Below are positions 1-9,600 of a DNA stretch of 63,285 bases, piece after piece. The stretch comes from an uncultured Holdemania sp. (GTDB lineage: Bacteria > Bacillota_I > Bacilli_A > Erysipelotrichales > Erysipelotrichaceae), in the NCBI GenBank assembly GCA_904395815.1, contig CAJFOC010000004.1, forward strand, positions 1-63,285. The letters run 5' to 3'. The stretch's first letter is position 1. The number at the start of each line of letters is the position of its first letter. The notes beneath the pieces are model-generated. The model did not search any database and was not told where the DNA came from. It saw only the letters and a list, made by a program, of their open reading frames with translations. The translations under genes and the position numbers were made by a program.

Positions 1-2839
1 GATCAATTCCTGGAACCTTGTTCGTAGTGCCGTCAATGTAGTAATTGATCGTGTAATCAAACTTCTGATCTTCATCTACGACCAAATGCACAGTATACGT
101 TGTATTTTCTGTTACTTGTAATGCTGCAATTTCATCAGCACTATAATGTGTGCTATCTCCTTCTCTTGTCCAATAATCAACTTTATAACCAAGCGAAGGA
201 GTTACATTTGGCATATTCCCTGTCAGATTCTGACCGATTTTTATGGTCCTATTTGATAATTCCAGTGTTGCTTTATCTGCAGGATCCGCTACAAATTGAA
301 CTGTAATCTCTTTCAATTTATAGACTACCTTCATTACCGTAGAACCATCGCTTTCGATCACTTTAGTAAGATCAGAATTTACTTCATCCAATTCATAATA
401 GGAGACAAAGTTTTCAGGCAAATTCTCTATTGAAGAATCAGAAAGAAGTTTTGCAACAATTTCATCATTTTTGATAAATGCCGCTTTTCCAGGTGTACCT
501 GATTCATAATAAGATGCGACTGGATTGTTTTCAATACCTTCAATATAAATATCTAACTGATAATAAGCCTGATCATAAGATTCTGCATCTTCCCACAAAG
601 CTTTAAAGTTAAATACATATTGTGTATCACTAACCTTTTCCGCGTTCTCAGCAGATGTCTCATTAATTGTGAATACAGTATCTGGTGCATAAATTCTGTC
701 TGTTCCTACTAATTGCCAACCAGCGAAAATGTAACCTTGTTTAACAGGAAGTTCTCTTTTTGCCCCTACAAGGAACGAATCTCCCAGCAAGAACGAATCA
801 TCAAGACCGTCATAGTTGCCTTCACCGCCGTCAAGATTATAGTTTACACTATAATTTCTGATAACTGATTTGCTGCTGATGAAAATTCTGATATCAGAAT
901 ACTCTACGTTTTCAGGAATGGAGATATAATACCGGTATCCTTCATTCCTTGCCTCATTAAAGAGATTCGAGTTATTGATTGTTTGCAGCTGGAATTCACT
1001 GCTTACATCTTTTCCATCAGCAATGACAACTACATTAATATCATCCCTGTTATTACTGAAACCCTCTTGCGCTTGAATATACAGATAATAATCTGTTCCA
1101 TTATCCCGGCTGATGAATCTATGTTCGTTAGGAGTTAATCTTTCTGAACCGCTGACATAGTTGGTCTCATCAAACAAAGGCCCCCAAGGAGAATCAAAAT
1201 CACTTGTGTAAGCTACAGGCATGATTCCATCAATGGATTTTACCCAGACTTCCGATCCTGCCTTGCTCATATAGTTGGTCGAAACAGAAATATTATCGTA
1301 AATTCCATTACTGTTTGAAACAGAAACGATATATTTAGGGGTGCTGAAATCGCCCGCTGGAAAATCGGAACCATAAATCCTTTCTGTACCATCGTATTTT
1401 ACTTCAACAACAGTACCATCAGAAAAGATTGTCCTTGCGCTGCCAGTTGCAGAAGTCCCGCTTTCACCAGGGATCAACAATGCTTTGGTTTCATTCCCAA
1501 TGGTTAATGTCAACTTGTTTAAAGCTGCTCCATTTCTTGTAAAACCATGCTGGCTATAGATTCGGATCTTAAACTCAACGTTTTCCGTACCACTTTCAAA
1601 GTTCCAGCTTCGATCTCCGTCACCTGTACGATGATCTGAATTAGAATAAGTGAATACAGTGTTGGAGCCCGAGACGTTCAAAGAGTAAGTTTTAACCCTC
1701 TCTAAATCTACGCGGATCTGTATATTCTTTGTCACATTATCAACATGATATACAGAAGAGGATGAAACCAACCCTTGATTATCCGCTTTTACAGAGGTAA
1801 GAGAATAACCTTTTTTGCTTTCAACAATGAAGTCAAAACCAGCATTCTCATCAACTTTTTCCGGTCCCTGCAAATTGACTATATTAGCATAGTTTTCTGC
1901 AAATTCACCATCGACATATACCTGATAGACAATAGCATACTGAGTAACTTTTTCGCGATACACTAACTGAATCGTTGTGGAATCATCCAATTCAATTCCT
2001 GTCAGAGAATCTGCTTTTGTACTGTAATATGTTTTATTGTCATAAACACCAACATATTCGATTTGTGTTGAACCTACCAGAGCTTCCTTAAACTCATAAT
2101 TGGAATACCCTTCAGCAATTCCTGTTAAATCAGACGGAACATTATCTGCAATTAATCCTACTTTTAAAGAATATTCTGCAATAAGGTTCTTGTCTTCATC
2201 AACAATCTGAACGTTGACCTGGCTTTCATCATCCAGCAGCAGCATATTGAACATACTCGGAACTTCTTCCGGCTTTTCGGTTTCCTCCGGGGTCGGGGTG
2301 ATCTCCGGGGTTGGCGTTACTTCAGGAGTCGGCGTCGTTTCAGGAGTCGGACTGACTTCCGGAATCGGCGTCGTTTCCGGTGTGGCTGTGGTTTCCGGTG
2401 TAGCTGTGACTTCCGGAGCAGCCGTTGGTTCCGGCGTCATTTCCGGTTCTTCCGTTTCCGGAATCGCCGTCGCATGCGCACTGACCGTCAGAACAGATTC
2501 TCCCGCCTCCACCGTCGTGGAACCGGTAAATCCTGTTCCGTTCAGCGCTGAAGAGTCCACAGCATAACCATCTTTGGCTGTTATGGTCAGTGTTCCGGGT
2601 GTGACTGTTTTTGATTCCGATATCGTTTGACCGCCGATATCGACGTGAACAGTAAGAATTGCCTGGTCGCTATCATTCACATCCGTCCCACTGCCGTCGG
2701 ACTCAATGCTGATTACAGAATCGACGCTGAGCGTTTCGGCTACAACACGAACGGGTAAGTCCGTAAAACAGGACAAACTCATCGTGAAGACCATCAACAG
2801 CTTCAGCAATTTGTCAAAACTGCCTTTGATTTTGTTCAT
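1..2839 (-). CDS. Large secreted repeat protein (adhesin-like), 5' part only
   Basis: The frame reads leftward from ATG 2839 and is open to the window edge, giving at least 946 codons; the C-terminus is missing. A strong site (AAAGGAGAGAGG) precedes the ATG. The first ~35 residues look like a signal peptide (Lys-rich start, then LLKLLMVFTMSL). Residues ~130-185 are a Pro/Thr/Glu hexapeptide spacer of the TPTPEV type. Later there is a Listeria-Bacteroides-type repeat (YNLDGG...KQGYIFAGW) and two or three related beta-rich modules (YWTREGD, INYYIDGT). These features fit a wall-linked surface protein or adhesin; an LPXTG-type anchor would lie outside the window. Most of the reading frame is clearly more AT-rich than the rest of the window. 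The start lies inside the 3' end of the upstream small gene, which suggests coupled translation. The ligand is unknown. Confidence 0.85.
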   Translation of the reverse strand, partial: MNKIKGSFDKLLKLLMVFTMSLSCFTDLPVRVVAETLSVDSVISIESDGSGTDVNDSDQAILTVHVDIGGQTISESKTVTPGTLTITAKDGYAVDSSALNGTGFTGSTTVEAGESVLTVSAHATAIPETEEPEMTPEPTAAPEVTATPETTATPETTPIPEVSPTPETTPTPEVTPTPEITPTPEETEKPEEVPSMFNMLLLDDESQVNVQIVDEDKNLIAEYSLKVGLIADNVPSDLTGIAEGYSNYEFKEALVGSTQIEYVGVYDNKTYYSTKADSLTGIELDDSTTIQLVYREKVTQYAIVYQVYVDGEFAENYANIVNLQGPEKVDENAGFDFIVESKKGYSLTSVKADNQGLVSSSSVYHVDNVTKNIQIRVDLERVKTYSLNVSGSNTVFTYSNSDHRTGDGDRSWNFESGTENVEFKIRIYSQHGFTRNGAALNKLTLTIGNETKALLIPGESGTSATGSARTIFSDGTVVEVKYDGTERIYGSDFPAGDFSTPKYIVSVSNSNGIYDNISVSTNYMSKAGSEVWVKSIDGIMPVAYTSDFDSPWGPLFDETNYVSGSERLTPNEHRFISRDNGTDYYLYIQAQEGFSNNRDDINVVVIADGKDVSSEFQLQTINNSNLFNEARNEGYRYYISIPENVEYSDIRIFISSKSVIRNYSVNYNLDGGEGNYDGLDDSFLLGDSFLVGAKRELPVKQGYIFAGWQLVGTDRIYAPDTVFTINETSAENAEKVSDTQYVFNFKALWEDAESYDQAYYQLDIYIEGIENNPVASYYESGTPGKAAFIKNDEIVAKLLSDSSIENLPENFVSYYELDEVNSDLTKVIESDGSTVMKVVYKLKEITVQFVADPADKATLELSNRTIKIGQNLTGNMPNVTPSLGYKVDYWTREGDSTHYSADEIAALQVTENTTYTVHLVVDEDQKFDYTINYYIDGTTNKVPGID
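2290..2455 (-). repeat. 18-bp coding repeats, (T-x-T-P-E-x) spacer
   Basis: About nine imperfect 18-bp units in the 5' part of the surface-protein gene encode a Pro-Thr-Glu hexapeptide (variants TPTPEV, TATPET, SPTPET). Such rigid, extended spacers commonly hold a binding domain away from the cell surface. The units are diverged, not identical. Confidence 0.8.
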
Positions 2840-3359
2840 TTTCCTCTCTCCTTTCTATTTTGATCATTTGTCCATTAACGTCGATTTTCTGCTTTCCGGC
2901 AAACCATTCCATTTCTGTCTCGTCGTTAATGACCGTAATGATAGCGTCTTTGTGGATTCCCGGTTCGAAGTCGCTGGATCCCGCATTCTTCAGGACGATG
3001 GCGGTCCCCTTTCTGACCTTCAGTCCGGAATTTTCCCTGTCGTAACAAATCCTGGACGAGTTGGGATTGGCATAACCCAGTTTTACCGTGTAGCTTCCAT
3101 CCCCGTTGGAGTCCACACTGTTGACAAACAGCCTGAGATTCTGTTCCTTATTTCTGGCCGCCAGTACGGCAAACACAACAAAACCGGCGGCACCCAAGGC
3201 GAGAATCACCGCAGTATCCTGATTCCTGCGGGCGGCTTGCGGAGTTTCTTCTTCGTCAATCACTTCTGTCTGCACGCCGTCTGCCGGCTCAGCCAACAGG
3301 CTGTCCGCAGTATCGGCCATCATCAGAAACAAGGTCATAACGATCAGAAATCTTCGCAT
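2814..3359 (-). CDS. Small membrane-anchored surface protein, 181 aa
   Basis: The start is set at the ATG at 3359, six bases after GGGGAGGTG; a longer frame upstream lacks a ribosome site. The N-terminus (RRFLIVMTLFLMMA) looks like a signal peptide. A second hydrophobic helix follows at ~48-68 (AVILALGAAGFVVFAVLAA). The C-terminal ~110 residues form a beta-type module (VKLGYANPNS, FEPGIHKDA, MEWFAGKQKI). From memory, this pattern (GYxNPN ... FxPGxH ... W) resembles a repeat module in extracellular bacterial proteins; that is a weak inference. The 3' end overlaps the start of the adhesin-like gene by 26 nt, so the two are probably cotranscribed. It could be an assembly partner or anchor for that protein. 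No enzymatic motif is visible. Confidence 0.7.
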   Translation of the reverse strand: MRRFLIVMTLFLMMADTADSLLAEPADGVQTEVIDEEETPQAARRNQDTAVILALGAAGFVVFAVLAARNKEQNLRLFVNSVDSNGDGSYTVKLGYANPNSSRICYDRENSGLKVRKGTAIVLKNAGSSDFEPGIHKDAIITVINDETEMEWFAGKQKIDVNGQMIKIERREENEQNQRQF

Positions 3360-3492
3360 GCGCTGCACCTCCCCTCTCCAAGACAAGTTCATTGTATGCG
3401 AAAACGGTTATATATTGGTTAGAAATTCAGATTTTCACAGGAAATTTTATTGCATCAGCAGGATCAGAACGATCGGATCTTCCCTTTCCAAC

Positions 3493-3521
3493 AAAAAAAG
3501 AAGAACCGGTGTCGATTCTTC
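3493..3521 (-). terminator. Intrinsic terminator after the phosphatase-like pair
   Basis: On the minus strand, GAAGAA (3521-3516) pairs with TTCTTC (3505-3500) and is followed by seven T residues. It lies 36 nt past the stop codon of the IMPase-like gene. The 6-bp stem is A/T-rich and modest. Confidence 0.6.
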
Positions 3522-3556
3522 CGTACAATCCATGAAGGTTGTCATTGCGTTGGATC

Positions 3557-4324
3557 TTAGAGACGGTTGACGCTCAGGTACTGATTGACAAGCTGGGTAT
3601 ACAGCGTCCGCTGCGAGGCTGCCAGAAAAACGGTTGGCGAAGAACTGATCAGCGCACGGCGCTGAAACGGCAGTCCCCATACCGCTTGAGTTTCATTCAG
3701 CAGAATCACCGCCGCCGCATAGTGCTGCGGACTCAGCCGGGCAGACAGCATCAGATCCAGCTGTCCCTGCGCTATCTGGCACAGACTCAGCGCGGCGCAG
3801 CCTGTACTGCGATGAGCGCGCAGCAGCGGTCCCAGCTTCTCCAGCTGAATACCACGGCGCCGCTTCAGTTCAGCCACACTGTCCAGACTGATCTCCGCCA
3901 CGCACTCCGACAGCGATTTATCCCCGGTCAGTACTGGCAGCGCCGTATCATTTTTCCAGGCGCCAGCCATGGTCACTCCCGTATACAGATCTTCCCGCTG
4001 GACATCCGCAATCAAACCGAACACCGGCTGGCCTTCTTCATAGTAGGCAAGGGAAATCGCATAATGACAACCCCAGATCTCATAGTTGATCTTTCCGGCC
4101 AGCGGATCAAGAATCCAGACCGGACCGCTCAGATCATCCTCCGTTGTCTGCGCGTCCAGAAAGCGCTGGCGATGAAAACGGCGGCGAATCTGGGATATGA
4201 TCTTCTTTTCCGCCCGCTGCGCTGCAAGCAAAGACGGCAATTGCTGGCGCTGATCTTCACGCAGCTGACAGGCCGCCTGCAAAACCAGCTGACGGGCAAA
4301 ATTCAGTTTTTCATCGGTCTGCAC
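3557..4324 (-). CDS. Inositol monophosphatase-like protein with a degenerate active site
   Basis: At 255 aa it has the family's usual length. The fold signature is visible in order: WILDP (70-74), the strand IWGCHYAISLAYY, GAWKN (121-125), STGCAAL (173-179) and a C-terminal AAAV. Key residues are changed. The canonical D-P-x-D-G-T is D73-P-L-A76-G-K78, so the second metal Asp and the Thr are lost. The canonical W-D before AAG is Q200-H201, so the third metal Asp is lost too. Classical Mg-dependent phosphatase activity on inositol phosphate, NADP or PAP therefore looks unlikely. The gene overlaps the upstream PHP-like gene by 22 nt and ends before a terminator. A role as a binding or regulatory partner of the PHP-like protein is possible. 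The family call is firm; the function is unknown. Confidence 0.8.
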   Translation of the reverse strand: MQTDEKLNFARQLVLQAACQLREDQRQQLPSLLAAQRAEKKIISQIRRRFHRQRFLDAQTTEDDLSGPVWILDPLAGKINYEIWGCHYAISLAYYEEGQPVFGLIADVQREDLYTGVTMAGAWKNDTALPVLTGDKSLSECVAEISLDSVAELKRRRGIQLEKLGPLLRAHRSTGCAALSLCQIAQGQLDLMLSARLSPQHYAAAVILLNETQAVWGLPFQRRALISSSPTVFLAASQRTLYTQLVNQYLSVNRL

Positions 4325-5112
4325 AACCGTTCTCCCTTCCAGCTGACCGTCCCGATCGGTATCGGATCGCCATACCGGCCGCGATTGCCGCTGCCGGCGG
4401 TTTCGATCAGTCCCAGCGCCATGGCGATCTCATGAATCCGCATCACCTGCGAAAACGATTGCGCACTGTAGCCGGTTTCCACCCCGTCCAGCCCCATCTC
4501 AGCCCATTTCCAGATCTGATCGATGCAGCCGGAGAGTCCCGGATGCGCCAGCACCGCAATGCCATGATCCTGATGAATCGCCTCGATGGCCTCTTTCACC
4601 GTCGGATACCGGATCGAGCGTTGGCACAATCCGCCCGTTCCAAAATAACGGCGGTAAAAACTCCCCCGCAATCCGTCGGCAATCCCTTTTTCCGTCAGCA
4701 CATCCATGATGTGCTGTGAATACAGACACTGGCCATGCCCCAGCTTCCGCCGGACTTCACTGACCGTGATCGGATACCCGGCCTGATCGAGCTGTTCAAT
4801 CTGCCACAAAGCCAGCTCATTTTGCCGTACCAGCGTCATCTGACAAAGATGGCGCAATGCCCGGGCTTGCGGATCAAAGGCATAACCCAGGACAGATACC
4901 GGGCGGCCCTGATCGTCCTGAGCACTGACCTCAATGCCGAGCATGACCTCCAGATCCTCGGCCGCCGCACAGGCTTTCAGCGCGCCTTCCACCCGATCCC
5001 GATCCGTAATGGCAATGGCGCTCAGTCCTCTGCTGCGGGCCTGATTGAAAATCTGCGGCAGCGTCAGATCGGAATCCGAATAATCCGAAACAATGTGATA
5101 ATCCCATTTCAT
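4303..5112 (-). CDS. PHP-domain phosphoesterase-like protein with lost metal ligands
   Basis: At 269 aa it matches single-domain PHP phosphoesterases such as the YciV/RNase AM group. Recognisable elements are DYH (4-6), SAIAITD (31-37), GIEVS (59-63), SQH (132-134), VLAHPG (187-192) and GLDGVE (207-212). Several canonical ligands are replaced: the second His of HxH is V8, the His of TDHD is R38, and the terminal S-D-F-H is S241-G-N-R244. H6, D13, E61, H134 and H190 remain. Full trinuclear metal chemistry looks impaired. Start ATG 5110-5112 is preceded at some distance by AGGAAAGGATGG. The gene overlaps the IMPase-like gene downstream. Family membership is secure; the activity is doubtful. Confidence 0.8.
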   Translation of the reverse strand: MKWDYHIVSDYSDSDLTLPQIFNQARSRGLSAIAITDRDRVEGALKACAAAEDLEVMLGIEVSAQDDQGRPVSVLGYAFDPQARALRHLCQMTLVRQNELALWQIEQLDQAGYPITVSEVRRKLGHGQCLYSQHIMDVLTEKGIADGLRGSFYRRYFGTGGLCQRSIRYPTVKEAIEAIHQDHGIAVLAHPGLSGCIDQIWKWAEMGLDGVETGYSAQSFSQVMRIHEIAMALGLIETAGSGNRGRYGDPIPIGTVSWKGERLCRPMKN

Positions 5113-5235
5113 TTCGGTTTATGCCATCCTTTCCTCATGTTCTGCAGTCATTGTATCTTATTTCCCGCTTTGCTTTGTAAAGATCCGGTTAAATCGCATT
5201 TCCCCTTTCGCTTTCCCCTTTTTCATCGCGTCCTG

Positions 5236-5244
5236 TGATACAAT
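5236..5244 (+). promoter_or_regulatory. Extended -10 promoter for the M14 peptidase
   Basis: TGA-TACAAT (5236-5244) is an extended -10 element about 30 nt before the M14 start. No good -35 hexamer is seen at normal spacing. Confidence 0.5.
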
Positions 5245-5272
5245 AAGAACAATCAACGAAAGGAGAAGCATC

Positions 5273-6631
5273 ATGGATTTGGAAAAACTGATTCGCAACA
5301 TTCCGGATTACCAGCAGTTTCTGACAGTAGAAGAAATGGACGCCAGCACGATGAAGCTGGCGGAAGAATATCCGGATCTGGTCACGGTGACCGAGGAAGG
5401 ACGTTCCCGTGGTAATCATCCGATTTACTGTCTGAAGATCGGCAACGGCAAAAAGAACGCCTTCATGTTCGGCTGCCCGCATCCCAACGAACCGATGGGC
5501 GCGATGATGCTGGAATACTTCAGCCGCGCGCTGTGCGAGGATGATGAACTGAGAGAATCGCTGGGATATACCTGGTATCTGATCAAAAGCATCGACGTGG
5601 ACGGCACGATGCTCAACGAAGGATGGTTCAAGGGTCCGATCACGATCACCAATTACGCCCGCAACTATTTCCGTCCGGTCGGGGCGGAACAGGCGGAATG
5701 GACTTTCCCGTTTGAGTACAAGAACTACCGCTGGACGACGCCGATTCCGGAAACGCAGGTACTGATGAAAATCATCGACCGCGTTCAGCCGGAATTCATG
5801 TACTCGCTGCACAACGCCGGTTTCGGCGGCGCGTACTGGTATGTCTCTGAAGATCAGCCGGAACTGTGGGAACAGTTCTATCAGGCTGCCCGGCGCCAGA
5901 ACATCCCGCTGAATCTGGGCGAACCGGAAATGGTGTATGTCACGCAATTTGCCCCGGCCTGTTACAAGATGACCGGTTCCAGAGATTCCTACGATTACTA
6001 TGAAAAATATCATGAACATCCGGAAACGATGATCAGCGCCGGAACCAGTTCCGACGACTACGCCTCGAAATACGGAACCTTTACGCTGGTGGCGGAGCTG
6101 CCGTATTTCTACTCCCGCAAGATCGACTCCGATCGGATACTGCCGATGAGCCGCCGGGAAGCGGCAGTGCGCGGGGAACAGACCCGCCATGATCAGATGA
6201 AAAAACTGGGCGAAATTCTGGCGCCGGTACGGCCATGGCTGAAAGAGGACAATCCGTTTCCGAAGATCGTTCTGTTGTCAGTGGACAAAAATGATGCCAC
6301 AACCGAAGCGCAGCTGAAATATTATGAGGAAAATGAAGAATACAGCAAGCCATGCAAGGAATCGGAAGCCTTTGACAATCTGGATATCACCCGTTTCTAT
6401 ACGCTGCTGAGCTGGGGATTGAGCGTACGGGCCATCCGCTACGCCATGGAGCATACCGACATCGATCCAGCGCTGGCGAAAAAGGCGCTGAACCAGGCAC
6501 AGGAAGGATTCGATACGCTGGCAGCCGAACTGGAGCAGCAGATCGACTATTCCGTCGTCCCGATCCGTCAGCTGATCGCCGTTCAGCTGGAAAGCGGCAT
6601 GGCGGTTGCCCAGCTGATTGCCCGCCGTTAA
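5273..6631 (+). CDS. M14-family zinc carboxypeptidase, cytoplasmic
   Basis: This 452-aa protein has a zinc-peptidase layout in its first ~300 residues. H70-P-N-E73 supplies the HxxE ligands, H180 in SLHNAGFG is the expected third ligand, and E275 in VAELPYF fits the catalytic Glu. No signal peptide is present, so it probably acts in the cytoplasm, trimming peptides or wall-peptide fragments; the substrate is inferred. The C-terminal ~150 residues are helical with no recognised domain. The start is supported by AAAGGAGAAGCATC before the ATG. It is transcribed alone, with an extended -10 promoter upstream and a two-way terminator downstream. Confidence 0.85.
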   Translation: MDLEKLIRNIPDYQQFLTVEEMDASTMKLAEEYPDLVTVTEEGRSRGNHPIYCLKIGNGKKNAFMFGCPHPNEPMGAMMLEYFSRALCEDDELRESLGYTWYLIKSIDVDGTMLNEGWFKGPITITNYARNYFRPVGAEQAEWTFPFEYKNYRWTTPIPETQVLMKIIDRVQPEFMYSLHNAGFGGAYWYVSEDQPELWEQFYQAARRQNIPLNLGEPEMVYVTQFAPACYKMTGSRDSYDYYEKYHEHPETMISAGTSSDDYASKYGTFTLVAELPYFYSRKIDSDRILPMSRREAAVRGEQTRHDQMKKLGEILAPVRPWLKEDNPFPKIVLLSVDKNDATTEAQLKYYEENEEYSKPCKESEAFDNLDITRFYTLLSWGLSVRAIRYAMEHTDIDPALAKKALNQAQEGFDTLAAELEQQIDYSVVPIRQLIAVQLESGMAVAQLIARR

Positions 6632-6635
6632 CCTT

Positions 6636-6687
6636 AAAAAAAGTCTGTCGTTGACGCCACAACAGCGAAAACCGACAGACTTTTTTC
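6636..6687. terminator. Bidirectional intrinsic terminator
   Basis: GTCTGTCG (6643-6650) pairs with CGACAGAC (6673-6680), flanked by A7 on the left and T6 on the right. It serves the convergent M14 and ABC-transporter genes. Confidence 0.85.
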
Positions 6688-6690
6688 TTT

Positions 6691-9600
6691 TTATTCGGTA
6701 CGCAGCGCCGTAACCGGATCGCTTTTGGCCGCCTTGCGGGCCGGAAACAGACCGCCGATCAGCGTCAGAATGATGCTCAGCACAACCAGTACCGTTCCCT
6801 GCACCGCCGGAAGCACGGCGTTGATGTTCGGCTCACCGGTGACGCTGTGGATGATCGCGTTGCCCGGGATCAGCAACAGCAGCGTAACCAGAATGCCCAT
6901 CATGCCCGCGCACAGTCCGATAATGAACGTTTCGGCATTGAAAACCTGCGAGATGTTGCGTTTGGACGCGCCGATCGCCCGCAGAATCCCGATCTCCTTT
7001 TTCCGCTCCAGAACGCTGGTATAGGTCAGAATCCCGATCAGCATCGACGAAACAACCAGCGAAATGGCGACAAAGGCAACCAGCACATAACTGATGATGT
7101 CGATGATCTCTGTAACGGAAGACATCATGGTGCCAACCAGATCCATATAGGAAATGACTTTCTCGCTCTGTCCGCTCGCTTCCATGCGGCTGTTGTAGCC
7201 GTCCAGCAGTTCGGTGATCACCGCCTTGCTTTCAAAGTCGCGGGAGTACAGATCAATTCCGCTGGGACTGCTCAGATCCGCATAGCCAAAGCTTTGCAGA
7301 TTGCCTTCATAGGAAGTGCCCTCGGCGGACATCAGCGACATCAGCAGTTCGGAAAGCTCCTGTTCATCCATGTTGAACTTGATCGCTTCGGCAAACGCGT
7401 CGCTGTTGAATTCAAACGCTTCCGGCAGCTGCTGCATCATCTGCTGCATTCCCTGACCGATCTGATCAGCCAGCACCTGTCCCACAACCGAAGCGTAGGC
7501 CTGCACCACCTGAGTGATGTAGCCCTGCAATAACGTCTGTACCTCGCCTTCCAGATTGCCGGTATCGATCATCTCCGCCAGCGCGGAGGTCAAAATATCC
7601 GAAGCCTGCGGTGTGGACAGGTAGGCCAGCACATGTTCCGAAATGCGGGAAGGATCCGGCAGCCCTTTTTGCTGCGCATATTCCAGATAGCCCTGCGCCA
7701 GCTCGCCCGCCATCGATTTCAGCACATCCTGCGGCAGATTCAGCGGCGGCATCGTCTGCAGAATTTCCTGAATCGCGGCACGGATCAGCTCCTGCGCCTG
7801 CTGGGTTGAAAGATAACGCTGCAGCCAGGCGTTAAACTGATCCGGATCGCTCAGAATCCCTTCACTGTAATCCGGCTGCTGCACTGCCCACTGAACAAAA
7901 CCGCTCATCACTTCGCCAATCAGCTGCTGTACCTGCTCCACCGTCAATGCCAGACCGCCGTTGGCTTCAATGATCTGCTGCAGCGCCTCGCTGAGAATAC
8001 GGATAGCCTCAGGGGTACGCAGATACTCGCTGAAATCTTCGGCAAGCCCGGAATAATCCGCTTCCGGATGCTGGGCGGCATATTGCTGATATCCCTGCAG
8101 CAAAGCCTGCGCCAGCTGCTGCAGCTGCTGCTGGCTGGCGTTGATCTCAATCTGGCTGAGCAATTGCGACCAATCCACCGCCGGCAGATCCGGCAGGCTG
8201 ACGGAGCCCAGATCCATATTGCTGAAATCCATCGCCTGCGCCAGATCCTCAGCATCCAGCTTCAGCGCGCTCAGATCAAACTGAAACGCTTCCTGCATCG
8301 CCTGTTCGTCGATCGAGATCAGCGAATCAAGCTGAAAGACATCGCTGTTCTCCTCGCCAAACGGCTCGCCGCTCAGCACGTTTACCGACGGATCCGCCAT
8401 CTGCGCCTGCACAATCGCGCTGTCTGCCGCCGCCTGTGCCACATGTTCCGTCAGCGAAGCGGGATAGTTGATGCCATAATTCAGCATGGCGGCCATCGTC
8501 CCTTCCGCCGGCTGGACGATGCCGACCACCGTCAGCGTTTCCGCCTGCGCGACCCTTTCTTTCAGAAAGGCTTCGTTTTCCGAGCGGTCGCGCCAGATTC
8601 CATACGCCGGATCATACTCATACAATTCAGCCGGATTGAGCAGCTTGAAAGTGATCCCCAGCAATTCCTCATAGGAATAGGAACGCAGATCCTGCGGTGT
8701 ATCGACATTCTGTCCGGCCGCAAACTGATCCACCATCGCATCCAGTTCCGCGCCCTCGCGCAATCCCAGCGTATACAGCAGAAAATCGCTGATGCTGCCA
8801 TTGGCGCTCAGCACAATGACGCATTCGTTCCAGGCCTGCGGCCAGCGGCCGGCCCTGACGTCATACTGATGAAGGTACAGATCTTCGTTGCGCGGCATCT
8901 CATAAAACACGTTGGTGCTCATCATCGAAGACATGAAATTGGACGAAGTGCTGCTTCCCAGTCCCAGCGCCGCCAGCGAGCGGTCCGGATTGACCTGCCG
9001 CACTCCGCCATCGGCTTCCTCCAACACAATCCGCGGAGTGACGTTATAATGATATTCGATCGCCCGCGTTACCTCGTCCATGCCGCTTTCACCACTGTCC
9101 AGCCAGGCTTTCAATGAGCTCAGGTCGTTGGCGTCCACGGTGGAAAACATGCTGGTCAGCATCTCGCTGACACGCACATCGCCCTCTTCGCTGATCAGCG
9201 ATCCGCTGGCGGCGCTGTTTATCAGCGAGGAAAAATTCATGCCGGTGCTTTGAATCTGCAGCGGATACTCCGACAGCGTGTCCTGTTCAATCGATCGGAT
9301 GTATGTGTTGACGCCATTGGACAGCGCCAGAATCAGCGCGATGCCGATGATGCCGATCGAACCGGCAAAAGAGGTCAGCAAGGTGCGGGCCTTCTTGGTT
9401 TTCAGATTGTTGAAGCTCAGTGACAAAGCGGTCAGAAACGACATCGAGGCCTTGCCCATGTTTTTGTGTACCGGCGGCGCCTGCTGCTGATCATCAAGAA
9501 CCAGCGGATCGCTGTCAGAACGGATCTTGCCGTCTTTCAGATTGACGATGCGGGTCGCATACGCTTCCGCCAGCTCGGGATTGTGCGTGACCATCACGAC

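Noticed and set aside
2706-3422. Plus-strand 238-aa open frame
   Set aside because: It is antisense to two well-supported minus-strand genes and has no ribosome site.
5189-6190. Minus-strand 333-aa open frame opposite the M14 gene
   Set aside because: His/Arg-rich antisense shadow; the plus-strand frame carries all M14 motifs.
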